Assembly (NCBI GenBank): GCA_048859965.1
Contig: JBLIZO010000015.1
Span: 5,884 to 69,883, forward strand
Length of the DNA: 64,000 nt
DNA from: Fluviibacter sp048859965
GTDB lineage: Bacteria; Pseudomonadota; Gammaproteobacteria; Burkholderiales; Rhodocyclaceae
Direction: 5' to 3'
The notes beneath the pieces are model-generated. The model ran no database searches, had not been told where the DNA came from, and saw only the letters and a program-made list of their open reading frames with translations. Below are positions 8,977 to 17,123 of this stretch, one piece after another. Each line of letters begins with the position of its first letter. Positions within the stretch are counted from its first letter, which is position 1. The translations under genes and the position numbers were made by a program.

Positions 8977-10227
8977 ATGTTCTCCGCCCGCGACACCCTG
9001 CAGCAAGTTGATCCCGAACTCTGGAAAGCCATCGAGGCCGAAGATCGCCGTCAGGAAGATCACATTGAGCTGATTGCTTCCGAAAATTATGTTTCGTGCG
9101 CCGTCATGCAGGCCCAAGGCTCGCAGCTCACGAACAAATACGCCGAGGGCTATCCGGGCAAGCGTTACTACGGTGGCTGCGAACATGTCGATGTGGTCGA
9201 GCAGATCGCGATTGATCGTCTGAAGGCGCTGTATGGCGCCGACGCCGCCAATGTGCAGCCGAACTCGGGCTCACAGGCTAACCAGGCCGTGCTGATGGCG
9301 TTTGCCAAACCGGGCGACACCATCTTGGGTATGAGCCTCGCCGAAGGTGGCCACCTGACTCATGGTATGGCGCTGAATATGTCGGGCAAGTGGTTCAATG
9401 CCGTGTCCTACGGACTGAACGAAAAAGAAGAGATCGACTACGACCAGCTCGAAAAACTGGCACGTGAACATAAGCCGAAGATCATCGTCGCGGGTGCGTC
9501 GGCCTATGCGCTGCGTATCGATTTCGAGCGTTTTGCCAAGATCGCCAAGGAAGTGGGCGCCATCATGTGGGTGGACATGGCGCACTACGCCGGTTTGATC
9601 GCGGCCGGTTACTATCCGAACCCCGTGCCGCATGCCGATGTGGTCACCACCACCACGCACAAGACGCTGCGCGGTCCGCGCGGCGGCGCCATCCTGATGA
9701 AGGCCGAGCACGAGAAGGCCATCAATTCGGCGATCTTCCCGGGTCTGCAGGGGGGGCCGCTCATGCACGTGATCGCCGCCAAGGCCACCGCATTCCACGA
9801 AGCGGCAACCCAGGGCTTCAAGGATTATCAGGAGCAGGTACTTAACAATGCCCGCGTGATGGCGCGGGTGCTGGGTGAAGAGCGTGGTCTGCGCGTCGTA
9901 TCGGGACGTACCGAGAGCCATGTCTTCCTGCTGGATCTGCGTAATAAGAATATCACCGGTAAGGATGCCGAAGCGGCACTCGGCCGTGCGCACATTACCG
10001 TGAACAAGAACGGTATCCCGAATGACCCGCAAAAGCCGTTTGTGACCTCGGGCATCCGCATCGGTTCGCCGGCGATGACCACGCGGGGTTTCACTGAGAT
10101 CGAAGCTGAGCAGATCGCGCATCTGATTGCCGATGTACTGGATGCGCCGAACGACGAAGCGGTGCTGGCCAAGGTGCGTGAGCAGGTGTCGGCACTCTGC
10201 AAGCGCTTCCCGGTCTACGGTAAGTAA
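8977..10227 (+). CDS. glyA: Serine hydroxymethyltransferase
   Basis: A pyridoxal-phosphate enzyme that converts serine and tetrahydrofolate to glycine and methylene-tetrahydrofolate, the main source of one-carbon units. The 416-residue protein has the PLP-lysine motif VVTTTTHKTLRGPRGG, the N-terminal LIASENYVS and NVQPNSGSQANQAV. I start at the ATG at 8977, with CGAGG 6 bases upstream, rather than an in-frame TTG at 8962. It begins the glyA-nrdR-ribD run. Confidence 0.97.
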   Translation: MFSARDTLQQVDPELWKAIEAEDRRQEDHIELIASENYVSCAVMQAQGSQLTNKYAEGYPGKRYYGGCEHVDVVEQIAIDRLKALYGADAANVQPNSGSQANQAVLMAFAKPGDTILGMSLAEGGHLTHGMALNMSGKWFNAVSYGLNEKEEIDYDQLEKLAREHKPKIIVAGASAYALRIDFERFAKIAKEVGAIMWVDMAHYAGLIAAGYYPNPVPHADVVTTTTHKTLRGPRGGAILMKAEHEKAINSAIFPGLQGGPLMHVIAAKATAFHEAATQGFKDYQEQVLNNARVMARVLGEERGLRVVSGRTESHVFLLDLRNKNITGKDAEAALGRAHITVNKNGIPNDPQKPFVTSGIRIGSPAMTTRGFTEIEAEQIAHLIADVLDAPNDEAVLAKVREQVSALCKRFPVYGK

Positions 10228-10245
10228 CCCCCGGAACGCGGCGCG

Positions 10246-10701
10246 ATGAAGTGCCCCTTCTGTAGTGCGGACGGGACCACCGTCGTTGAAACGCGCGAAT
10301 CGGAAGAAGGGCATCTCGTCCGCCGTCGTCGGCGCTGTGGTCAATGCGAGAAGCGGTTTACCACGCACGAGCATGCCGAAATCCAGTTTCCCTTTATCGT
10401 CAAACGCAACGGTTCGCGCACGGATTTCAGTCACGACAAACTCGCGGCTTCGTTGCAACTGGCTTTGCGTAAACGCCCGGTGACGGCGGAAGCGATTGAT
10501 GCCGCTATCTCGCGTATTGAAGAAAAATTACTTGCCCTGGGTGAGCGTGAAGTGACCTCGCAGCAAGTCGGTGAGCTGGTGATGCGCGAACTCAAGAAAA
10601 TCGACAAGGTGGCCTACGTGCGCTTTGCTTCGGTCTACCGGAACTTTACCGATATCGATGAATTCTCCGAAGTGATTCGCGAGATTTCGCCGACGCTGTA
10701 A
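10246..10701 (+). CDS. nrdR: Transcriptional repressor NrdR
   Basis: Represses ribonucleotide reductase genes by binding NrdR boxes when loaded with dATP/ATP. The 151-residue protein has the N-terminal zinc ribbon (MKCPFC, later RRRCGQC) and the ATP-cone that begins FPFIVKRNGSRTDFS. Length and order match the family exactly. It lies 18 bases after glyA and 30 bases before ribD, a common operon order in Proteobacteria. No NrdR box was seen in the window, so its targets are elsewhere. Confidence 0.97.
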   Translation: MKCPFCSADGTTVVETRESEEGHLVRRRRRCGQCEKRFTTHEHAEIQFPFIVKRNGSRTDFSHDKLAASLQLALRKRPVTAEAIDAAISRIEEKLLALGEREVTSQQVGELVMRELKKIDKVAYVRFASVYRNFTDIDEFSEVIREISPTL

Positions 10702-10731
10702 GTCTCGCGCAAACATCGACGGGTTCAGCCC

Positions 10732-11880
10732 ATGCCCGATGCCATACTTCAGATGCCGACCGCAGATGATGCGCGCTGGATGGCGCGCGCATTGCAGTTG
10801 GCTGCGAAGGGGTTGATGACCACAGGCGCCAATCCACGTGTGGGCTGCGTCCTCGTTAGAAACAATCAGGTGATTGGCGAAGGCTGGCATGAGCGTGCCG
10901 GTGAAGGCCATGCCGAGGTGATGGCGCTGCACGATGCGGCCCGACGTGGCAACAATCCTCTTGGGGCGACGGCTTATGTCACGCTGGAGCCCTGTGCGCA
11001 TCATGGCAAAACGCCGCCCTGTGCTGAAGGCCTCATTCGAGCCGGGGTGAAGCGCGTTGTCGCCGCGATGCAAGACCCGAACCCGCTGGTCGCCGGCAAA
11101 GGCTTCGCGTTGCTCCAAGCGGCTGGCATTGTGGTTGCTGCCCCGTTGATGGCGGCCGAGGCTGAAGCCCTGAATGTGGGCTTTGTAAAACGCATGCGCA
11201 CGGGTATGCCGTGGGTGCGCCTCAAAATGGCCGGCAGTCTGGATGGGCGTAGCGCGTTGGCCAATGGGCAGAGCCAATGGATTACAGGCCCGGAGGCGCG
11301 TGCCGATGGCCATCGCTTCCGCGCCCGTGCGCAAGCCATCATTACCGGCGTGGGGACGCTCATTGAAGACGACCCGCTGCTGACCGTACGTGACGTTGTT
11401 GGCCCGATCGGACAAATCACGAGCTTGTCGGTGCCGCTGGTTACGCCGCTGCGTGTGGTGCTCGATAGCCGTCTGCGCACGCCGCTGGGCGCTCAAATGT
11501 TGCGTGGGGGGTGTCTGATCGCGACCGCCAGCAACGACCCGGCCAAGACGCAGGCGCTGCAGGCGGCGGGTGCGGAGGTGCTCAGTTTGCCCGGCAAAGA
11601 CGGAAAGATAGATCTGGCCGATGTGCTGACAACGCTGGCAAAGCGCGGCGTGAACGAAGTGCATGTGGAGGCCGGTTCAACGCTGAGTGGTATTTTTCTC
11701 AAAGCAGGTCTGATCGATGAGCTGCTGCTCTATATGGCACCGACCCTGTTGGGTAGTGATGCACGCGGCTGGTTTGACGATCTAAATTTAACGAGCTTGG
11801 ATCAGAAGACGAATTGGCGGTTCCAGGATGTGCGCATGATCGGCGCTAATCTCCGCATCATTGCCCGGCCTGCAAAATAG
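10732..11880 (+). CDS. ribD: Bifunctional riboflavin deaminase/reductase RibD
   Basis: Carries out the second and third steps of riboflavin synthesis. The N-terminal cytidine-deaminase-like domain (roughly residues 10-150) has the zinc motif GHAEVMAL with TLEPCAHHGKTPPC. The C-terminal NADPH reductase domain starts near KMAGSLDGRSALANG and contains ITGVGTLIEDDP. The 382 residues are typical. In many relatives ribE/ribBA follow; here the run is ended by a Fic gene that looks inserted. Confidence 0.96.
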   Translation: MPDAILQMPTADDARWMARALQLAAKGLMTTGANPRVGCVLVRNNQVIGEGWHERAGEGHAEVMALHDAARRGNNPLGATAYVTLEPCAHHGKTPPCAEGLIRAGVKRVVAAMQDPNPLVAGKGFALLQAAGIVVAAPLMAAEAEALNVGFVKRMRTGMPWVRLKMAGSLDGRSALANGQSQWITGPEARADGHRFRARAQAIITGVGTLIEDDPLLTVRDVVGPIGQITSLSVPLVTPLRVVLDSRLRTPLGAQMLRGGCLIATASNDPAKTQALQAAGAEVLSLPGKDGKIDLADVLTTLAKRGVNEVHVEAGSTLSGIFLKAGLIDELLLYMAPTLLGSDARGWFDDLNLTSLDQKTNWRFQDVRMIGANLRIIARPAK

Positions 11881-11905
11881 ATAACTCATTGAATTAGTTG
11901 ACGCT

Positions 11906-11951
11906 GCGGAGAATAGGCCTGACAATCTCCGCATGAAAAGCGGAGATTGTC
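11906..11951 (+). promoter_or_regulatory. Inverted repeat enclosing the Fic start codon, with a competing upstream arm
   Basis: GACAATCTCCGC (11921-11932) and GCGGAGATTGTC (11940-11951) form a perfect 12-bp inverted repeat. The 7-base loop ATGAAAA contains the Fic start codon. An extra copy of GCGGAGA at 11906-11912 can pair with TCTCCGC at 11926-11932, which would exclude the 12-bp stem. No ribosome binding site lies 5-10 bases before the ATG. This could be an RNA switch hiding the start codon or a protein operator; the sequence alone cannot decide. Confidence 0.7.
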
Positions 11952-13045
11952 GTTATATCTGGCAGCAACCTGAGTGGCCGCATTGGTCTTACGAACCCAA
12001 GCGGCTAATGCCTTTGCTCGCCCAAGTACATCAGGCACAGGGCTTGTTGCGCGGGCGGTTGCATGGTCTGGGCATGGATCAGCAAGATCAGGCCAATCTA
12101 CGGGTGTTGACGGAAGACGTCCTCAAAACCAGCGAAATCGAAGGCGCCTCGCTCAATCCAGAATCGGTACGCTCATCAATCGCCCGACGCCTCGGTGTTG
12201 ATATCGGTGCCTTGGCACCGGCAGACCGCCACGTTGAGGGTGTGGTCGATATGGTGCTGGATGCCACCAGCAACTATCAAACACCGCTAACTGTACAACG
12301 CCTCTTTGCCTGGCATGCTGGTATGTTCCCGGCGGGCCAGAGCGGTCTGAGCAAAATCCGTACGGGGGATTGGCGTGATGATGCGCATGGCCCTATGCAA
12401 GTCGTATCAGGACCAATGCATCGACCCAAAGTGCATTTCGAAGCGCCACCTGCGCAACAGCTAGATGCAGAGGTTAATGACTTCTTGCTTTGGTTCAGTG
12501 TGGATCAACAAGATGATCCACTCATCAAAGCCGGGTTGGCGCATCTCTGGTTTGTAACCATCCACCCCTTCGACGATGGCAATGGCCGTATCGCACGTGC
12601 CGTAGGTGACATGGCGCTGGCCCGAGCAGATCATTCGGCCAACAGATTTTATAGTCTGTCATCGCAGATTCAGTTGGAACGCAAAGCCTATTACGATGGT
12701 CTGGAACGCACCCAGAAGGGCGACCTAGATGTCACCGAATGGTTGGCATGGTTCCTCGGTTGTCTGCTGCGTGCCGTTCAAAGATCAGACGAAACACTTT
12801 CGTCGGCCTTGGACAAAGCTGCCTTCTGGAAACGCTGGGCAAGCACGCCTATGAACGAACGTCAGATTAAACTATTGAATCGACTGCTCGATGGTTTCGA
12901 CGGCAAACTCACCACCAGCAAATGGGCAGCCATTGGCAAGTGTTCACAGGACACGGCTCATCGCGATATCAAAGACCTAATCGAGAAGGGTATGTTGAAG
13001 CAATCAGGTGCTAGTGGGAGAAGTACAAGCTATGAACGAACCTAG
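11933..13045 (+). CDS. Fic family protein with DUF4172 and a C-terminal winged helix
   Basis: A 370-residue Fic-domain protein, expected to attach AMP (or another nucleotide phosphate) to a target protein. It starts with a DUF4172-type region (YIWQQPEWPHW), then the inhibitory motif TSEIEG at 66-71 (the S/T-x3-E-G/N form of N-terminally autoinhibited Fic proteins), and the active-site motif HPFDDGNGR at 211-219. The C terminus (about 310-370) looks like a winged helix-turn-helix. The gene is AT-richer than its neighbours and stands alone between ribD and the opposing moeB/thiF, which suggests transfer. No antitoxin gene is adjacent. Its start codon sits inside a hairpin. Confidence 0.9.
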   Translation: MKSGDCRYIWQQPEWPHWSYEPKRLMPLLAQVHQAQGLLRGRLHGLGMDQQDQANLRVLTEDVLKTSEIEGASLNPESVRSSIARRLGVDIGALAPADRHVEGVVDMVLDATSNYQTPLTVQRLFAWHAGMFPAGQSGLSKIRTGDWRDDAHGPMQVVSGPMHRPKVHFEAPPAQQLDAEVNDFLLWFSVDQQDDPLIKAGLAHLWFVTIHPFDDGNGRIARAVGDMALARADHSANRFYSLSSQIQLERKAYYDGLERTQKGDLDVTEWLAWFLGCLLRAVQRSDETLSSALDKAAFWKRWASTPMNERQIKLLNRLLDGFDGKLTTSKWAAIGKCSQDTAHRDIKDLIEKGMLKQSGASGRSTSYERT

Positions 13046-13182
13046 TTGTTTTTTGGCCACAAGGGTTTGATTCGACCTGTAACTCCCCAGCGAATTCCAT
13101 AGAAAAGAATGATGGAAGCAAAAAATAGAATCATCGAGAAATCTAAATTTGTTGATGTTGCTGCTTGCTTGGGCAAACTCAT
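13042..13182 (-). CDS. Candidate 46-residue single-pass membrane protein
   Basis: An ATG at 13182 opens a 46-codon frame that stops at TAG 13042-13044, sharing bases with the Fic stop codon on the other strand. The protein has a hydrophilic start, one hydrophobic stretch at residues 15-29 (FSMILFFASIILFYG) and a basic tail (RWGVTGRIKPLWPKN), a typical N-out/C-in small membrane protein layout. A weak AAGAAA precedes the start. It begins 29 bases after the moeB/thiF stop on the same strand. I do not recognise it. It fills most of an otherwise empty AT-rich spacer, which argues that it is real. Confidence 0.5.
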   Translation of the reverse strand: MSLPKQAATSTNLDFSMILFFASIILFYGIRWGVTGRIKPLWPKNN

Positions 13183-13211
13183 AAACGTTTTCTTAATTCT
13201 CGGCTGTTAGT

Positions 13212-13967
13212 TTAACCTACGTTAGTCTTGTTGCAGTGAAGACAGTCAGGGTCTCTGCCGACGCGGCTACTACTCCAGGTGCCGGTGAGCGCGTCATAAC
13301 GTTGGAGTAGCCCGGTGGCCGGTTGGCCGAATCCGGTAATGAGTTTGAGGGCTTCGACAACCTGCATGCAGCCGATGATACCGGTGACCGGTGCGAGAAT
13401 GCCGGTGGTGGCGCAGCGCAGGTCTTCGTCTAGGCCGTCTTCCGGGTAGAGGCAGGCGTAACAGGGCTTATTCGGTTGGCGTGGATCGACCACAAACAGT
13501 TGGCCCGTCAGCTTGATGGCGGCACCGGAAACGAGCGGTTTCTTGCGGGCGAGGCAGGCACGGTTCAATGCGTAGCGTGTACTGAAATTGTCGCTGCAAT
13601 CGAGCACGACATCGGCAACCGCAACCGCATCCAGCAGTGCCTGGCCGTCGAGTCGCGGCAGGGCGCGAACGAGACAGTCGGGATTGGTCTGGGCGAGCGC
13701 TTGTTGCGCACTCTGCGTTTTGGCCTGGCCGATGCGGGCGTCGGTATGCAGAATCTGACGCTGCAGGTTGCTGAGCTCCACCATGTCGCCATCGGCGATG
13801 CTGAGTGTGCCGACACCGGCGCTGGCCAGATAGAGCGCCGCGGGGGAACCGAGGCCACCCGCGCCAACAATCAGGACATGGGCGGCGAGGAGCTTTTCCT
13901 GCCCCTCGATGCCGATTTCATCAACCAGTATGTGCCGACTGTAGCGCAGCAGTTGCTGGTCGTTCAT
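13212..13967 (-). CDS. ThiF/MoeB/HesA family adenylyltransferase
   Basis: Activates the C terminus of a ubiquitin-like sulfur carrier (MoaD or ThiS) by adenylation. The 251-residue protein has the nucleotide loop VGAGGLGSPAALYLASAG, the DLDxVE-like stretch DGDMVELSNLQRQ, and two CxxC zinc pairs (CYAC and CLHC). There is no rhodanese domain. MoeB and ThiF cannot be told apart by sequence alone and no thiamine or molybdopterin genes are near. It starts 6 bases after the ctpA stop, so it is probably co-transcribed with gpmA and ctpA. Confidence 0.9.
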   Translation of the reverse strand: MNDQQLLRYSRHILVDEIGIEGQEKLLAAHVLIVGAGGLGSPAALYLASAGVGTLSIADGDMVELSNLQRQILHTDARIGQAKTQSAQQALAQTNPDCLVRALPRLDGQALLDAVAVADVVLDCSDNFSTRYALNRACLARKKPLVSGAAIKLTGQLFVVDPRQPNKPCYACLYPEDGLDEDLRCATTGILAPVTGIIGCMQVVEALKLITGFGQPATGLLQRYDALTGTWSSSRVGRDPDCLHCNKTNVG

Positions 13968-13973
13968 GGTCGG

Positions 13974-15494
13974 TTATTTGGTCGGGGCGGGTTCCGTCGC
14001 GGCAGCGGGCTGTTCGCTGGCCTTGGCGTCTTTGGCAGACTCTTTGGTTGCGACCGGCGGTTTGCCGCCGAGGCGCTTGAGGGCCTCGATGAACTGACGA
14101 TCCTTGGCGGTGGTGTAATCGGCAATGGCCAGGCCGGCGAGCTCGTCGTCCTTGTCTTTATCCTTGCCGTTCGTCTTTCCGTTGGGTTTGTCGGATTTTT
14201 TCTCGGCGTCTTTATCCTGATTGTTCATCAGGTGACCATCCAGATCGGCTTCGCGGAGCAGGTTGTTCTTCTTCGCACCCGGCACTTCTTCGATTTCGAT
14301 ATCCGGATCGATGCCCTTGGCCTGAATGGAACGGCCGCTCGGCGTGTAATAGCGTGCGGTGGTCAGTTTGATGGCGGTGTTGCCGGGCAGTGGCAGCACG
14401 GTTTGTACCGAACCCTTGCCAAAGGTGCGTGTGCCGATGATGGTGGCGCGTTTGTAGTCCTGCAGGGCACCAGCGACAATTTCGGAGGCGGAGGCCGAGC
14501 CGCCATTGACCAGCACGATCATGGGGACGGTCTTCACGCCGGCCGGAAGATTGCGGAGTTCATCTTCACGGTTGCGTTGATAGTCTTCGGCCTTGGCGTA
14601 GAACTTTTGTTTCGCATCTGCCGCTCGACCATCCGTCGAGACGACCAGTTTGTCGGCGGGCAGGAAGGCCGCGGCAACGCCGACCGCCCCGTTGAGCAAG
14701 CCGCCCGGGTCGTTACGGAGGTCGAGGATCAACCCCTTGAGCGGGCCGTTTTTGTAGAGTTGATTGAGAGCATTGGCCAGCATCTCGGTCGTGTTTTCCT
14801 GAAACTGGGTGATGCGGATGTAGCCGTAGCCTGGCTCGATCATCTTGAATTTGACCGATTGCACCTTGATGATTTCGCGCGTCAATGTGACGATCAGCGG
14901 CTTGGTCATGCCTTTGCGGGCGATGGTCAGCGTGACATCGGTTTTGGGTTTGCCACGCAGCTTTTTGACGGCTTCATTGAGCGTCAGGCCTTTGACCGAG
15001 GTGTCACCGATCTTGACGATCAGGTCGCCGGTTTTCAAACCGGCGCGGGCAGCAGGCGTGTCTTCGATGGGGGCGATGACTTTGACGAAACCGTCTTCCA
15101 TGCCCACTTCAATGCCCAGGCCGCCGAACTCGCCCTGTGTGCCGACCTGCAGCTCCTTGAAGGCCTCGGCGTCCAGATAGGTCGAGTGCGGGTCCAGGTT
15201 GGTGACCATGCCGGCAATGGCGTTGCTGATCATCTTCTTGTCTTCGACAGGCTCGACATAGCCCTGCTTGATGGCGTTGAAGACCTCAGCAAAGGTTCGT
15301 AGATCCTGAATAGGCAGGCCGGTGGTCGCTTGGCTGGCCGGCGCCGCTTTTTCGGCAAAGGCCGGGATTTGCAGTGCGATCAGAACCCCGGCCACGACCC
15401 CGGCAAGACCGATGCCCGTTGACCGCAGCCAGCCGGGCCGGTTACGGCCTGCGTTGTGCGGTTGCTGTTCGGGTTGGCGGGGCATGTGTTCCAT
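13974..15494 (-). CDS. S41 family C-terminal processing peptidase
   Basis: A periplasmic serine protease that trims C termini of envelope proteins. The 506 residues comprise an N-terminal membrane anchor (about 25-47, GIGLAGVVAGVLIALQIPAF), a PDZ domain around IEVGMEDGFVKVIAPIED and the S41 domain with catalytic serine in VNGGSASASEIVAG and lysine in GTRTFGKGSVQTV. The C-terminal 80 residues are low-complexity Lys/Asp/Ala. It lies between gpmA and moeB/thiF in one direction, an arrangement often seen in Betaproteobacteria. Confidence 0.94.
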   Translation of the reverse strand: MEHMPRQPEQQPHNAGRNRPGWLRSTGIGLAGVVAGVLIALQIPAFAEKAAPASQATTGLPIQDLRTFAEVFNAIKQGYVEPVEDKKMISNAIAGMVTNLDPHSTYLDAEAFKELQVGTQGEFGGLGIEVGMEDGFVKVIAPIEDTPAARAGLKTGDLIVKIGDTSVKGLTLNEAVKKLRGKPKTDVTLTIARKGMTKPLIVTLTREIIKVQSVKFKMIEPGYGYIRITQFQENTTEMLANALNQLYKNGPLKGLILDLRNDPGGLLNGAVGVAAAFLPADKLVVSTDGRAADAKQKFYAKAEDYQRNREDELRNLPAGVKTVPMIVLVNGGSASASEIVAGALQDYKRATIIGTRTFGKGSVQTVLPLPGNTAIKLTTARYYTPSGRSIQAKGIDPDIEIEEVPGAKKNNLLREADLDGHLMNNQDKDAEKKSDKPNGKTNGKDKDKDDELAGLAIADYTTAKDRQFIEALKRLGGKPPVATKESAKDAKASEQPAAATEPAPTK

Positions 15495-15518
15495 GATGGG
15501 GTCCTGTGCGGAGAGCGC

Positions 15519-16280
15519 TTACTTCTGTTTGGCCTGCTGGGCGACGGCAGCCGCAGCCTTGGCGGCCGCATCCTGGTCCCCCAGATAGTAGCCGCGAATC
15601 GGCTTCAGTGTGTCGTCGTCAAGTTCATAGACAAGTGGGATCCCGGTCGGAATATTCAACTCCACGATGTCGGCATCCGAGATGTTGTCGAGATATTTGA
15701 CCAGGGCGCGAATCGAGTTGCCGTGGGCGGCCACGATGACACTCTTGCCGGCTTTGACGGCCGGCGCGATGGTCTCTTCCCAGAACGGTACGAAACGGGC
15801 GACGGTGTCTTTCAGGCATTCGGTGAGCGGCAGCTCTTTTTCGCTGAGGCCCGAGAACTTCTCGGCATAGCGGGCGTCGAAACGCGGGTGACGCGGATCG
15901 TCGAAGGCCAGCGCCGGGGGCGGCGTGTCGTAACTGCGGCGCCAGACCAGCACCTGGTCGTCACCATACTTGGCGGCAGTTTCCGCCTTGTTCAGACCTT
16001 GCAGTGCGCCGTAATGGCGTTCATTGAGGCGCCAGTTGCGCTGAATCGGAATCCACAGACGATCCATTTCTTCCAGCGCCAGCCACAGCGTGCGCATCGC
16101 ACGCTTGAGCACCGATGAATAAGCCTGGTCGAATTCGAATCCGGCTTCTTTCATCAGACGGCCGGCCTGCTTGGCTTCTTCAACCCCTTTGTCGGTCAGA
16201 TCGACATCGGTCCAGCCCGTAAAACGGTTTTCCTTGTTCCACGAAGATTCGCCGTGGCGCAGCAGCACAATTTTTTTCAT
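15519..16280 (-). CDS. gpmA: 2,3-bisphosphoglycerate-dependent phosphoglycerate mutase
   Basis: Interconverts 3- and 2-phosphoglycerate in glycolysis. The phosphohistidine motif is LLRHGESSWN at the N terminus, followed by NERHYGALQGLNK and the second histidine in VIVAAHGNSIRAL, as in dPGM enzymes. I start at the ATG at 16280 (MKKIVLLRHG); an in-frame TTG at 16301 would add seven residues. The 253-residue protein ends in an Ala/Gln/Lys-rich tail. It is divergent from the rhodanese-grxC-secB-gpsA run. Confidence 0.96.
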   Translation of the reverse strand: MKKIVLLRHGESSWNKENRFTGWTDVDLTDKGVEEAKQAGRLMKEAGFEFDQAYSSVLKRAMRTLWLALEEMDRLWIPIQRNWRLNERHYGALQGLNKAETAAKYGDDQVLVWRRSYDTPPPALAFDDPRHPRFDARYAEKFSGLSEKELPLTECLKDTVARFVPFWEETIAPAVKAGKSVIVAAHGNSIRALVKYLDNISDADIVELNIPTGIPLVYELDDDTLKPIRGYYLGDQDAAAKAAAAVAQQAKQK

Positions 16281-16334
16281 GGTTTCGCGTCCGTGATTCA
16301 ATGATTCCGCTATAAAAGCGTTAATCCGCTATTC

Positions 16335-16340
16335 TATAAT
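16335..16340 (+). promoter_or_regulatory. Putative -10 element for the rhodanese-gpsA run
   Basis: A perfect TATAAT lies 59 bases before the rhodanese start in the divergent spacer with gpmA. The heptamer CCGCTAT occurs twice just upstream (16307-16313 and 16326-16332). No clear -35 is seen. Confidence 0.4.
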
Positions 16341-16398
16341 GCCGGAGGCGTTGACTCTAGCGAGCGGCCCCCTGTTCATCGTAATTTTTGGAAAAATC

Positions 16399-16821
16399 AT
16401 GGATTTCTTTCTGCAGCCCCTCAATCTGGGCCTTTTGCTCATCATGCTGATTTCCGGCGCCCTGCTCGTGCGTCAGGTCGCCAGGCCTGGCGGCAAGGCG
16501 GTTTCGCCGCAAGCCGCCATTGCTTTCAAGGATCGTGAGGGCGGTGTTTTCGTTGATGTACGCGAAGAGCATGAGGTGGCGGTTGGTCACATCAAGGGCA
16601 GCGTCCTGATGCCGTTGAAGACCTTGTCGGACAATCTGGCCAAGCTTGAAAAATACCGTAAGAAACCCGTCGTTGTGGTGTGTGCTGCGGGGCAGCGTTC
16701 GGCAGCCGGTTGCCGGATTCTGAACAAGGCGGGGTTCGAGAATGTCAGCCAGTTGGACGGCGGTATTCAGGCGTGGGAAAAAGCCGGTCTGCCGCTTCTG
16801 CGCGGCTCGACCAAAGATTGA
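16399..16821 (+). CDS. Membrane-anchored rhodanese-like protein
   Basis: A 140-residue single-pass membrane protein with a cytoplasmic rhodanese domain. The anchor is LGLLLIMLISGALLV near the N terminus. The rhodanese fold shows VFVDVREEHEVAVGHIKGS and the active loop VVVCAAGQRSAAG with its cysteine, expected to carry persulfide. Start taken at the ATG at 16399 (GGAAA just upstream); a frame opening further left is not needed. It is the first gene before grxC, as in many Proteobacteria. Confidence 0.9.
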   Translation: MDFFLQPLNLGLLLIMLISGALLVRQVARPGGKAVSPQAAIAFKDREGGVFVDVREEHEVAVGHIKGSVLMPLKTLSDNLAKLEKYRKKPVVVVCAAGQRSAAGCRILNKAGFENVSQLDGGIQAWEKAGLPLLRGSTKD

Positions 16822-16831
16822 GGATATGTTG

Positions 16832-17086
16832 ATGCCTAAAGTCGTGATGTATTCCACGGCAGTGTGTCCGTACTGCGTGCGTGCCGAGCAGCTTTTGAAC
16901 AGCAAGGGCGTGACCGAGATCGAGAAGATCCGCGTCGATCTCGAACCGGAGTTGCGTGAAGCGATGATGGCCAGAACCGGTCGCCGCACGGTGCCCCAGA
17001 TCTATATCGGTGATACCCACGTTGGCGGTTACGATGATCTGGCTGCGCTGGACCGTGCCGGTGGCCTGGACCCGCTGCTCAAGTAA
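16832..17086 (+). CDS. grxC: Glutaredoxin 3
   Basis: An 84-residue glutathione-dependent oxidoreductase. The dithiol active site CPYC is at residues 10-13 and the glutathione-binding TVPQIYIGDTHVGGYDDL follows. The ATG at 16832 is chosen because AGGA at 16821-16824, overlapping the rhodanese stop, is 7 bases upstream; the ATG at 16826 is too close to it. Length matches the family. It sits between the rhodanese gene and secB. Confidence 0.96.
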   Translation: MPKVVMYSTAVCPYCVRAEQLLNSKGVTEIEKIRVDLEPELREAMMARTGRRTVPQIYIGDTHVGGYDDLAALDRAGGLDPLLK

Positions 17087-17123
17087 ACTTTCAATCGATT
17101 TATTACATTTCAAGGATCACCCC

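Noticed and set aside
13476..15302. A 608-residue open frame opposite ctpA and moeB/thiF
   Set aside because: It is the antisense of two clear genes and shows no family motif; GC-rich genes often leave long open antisense frames.
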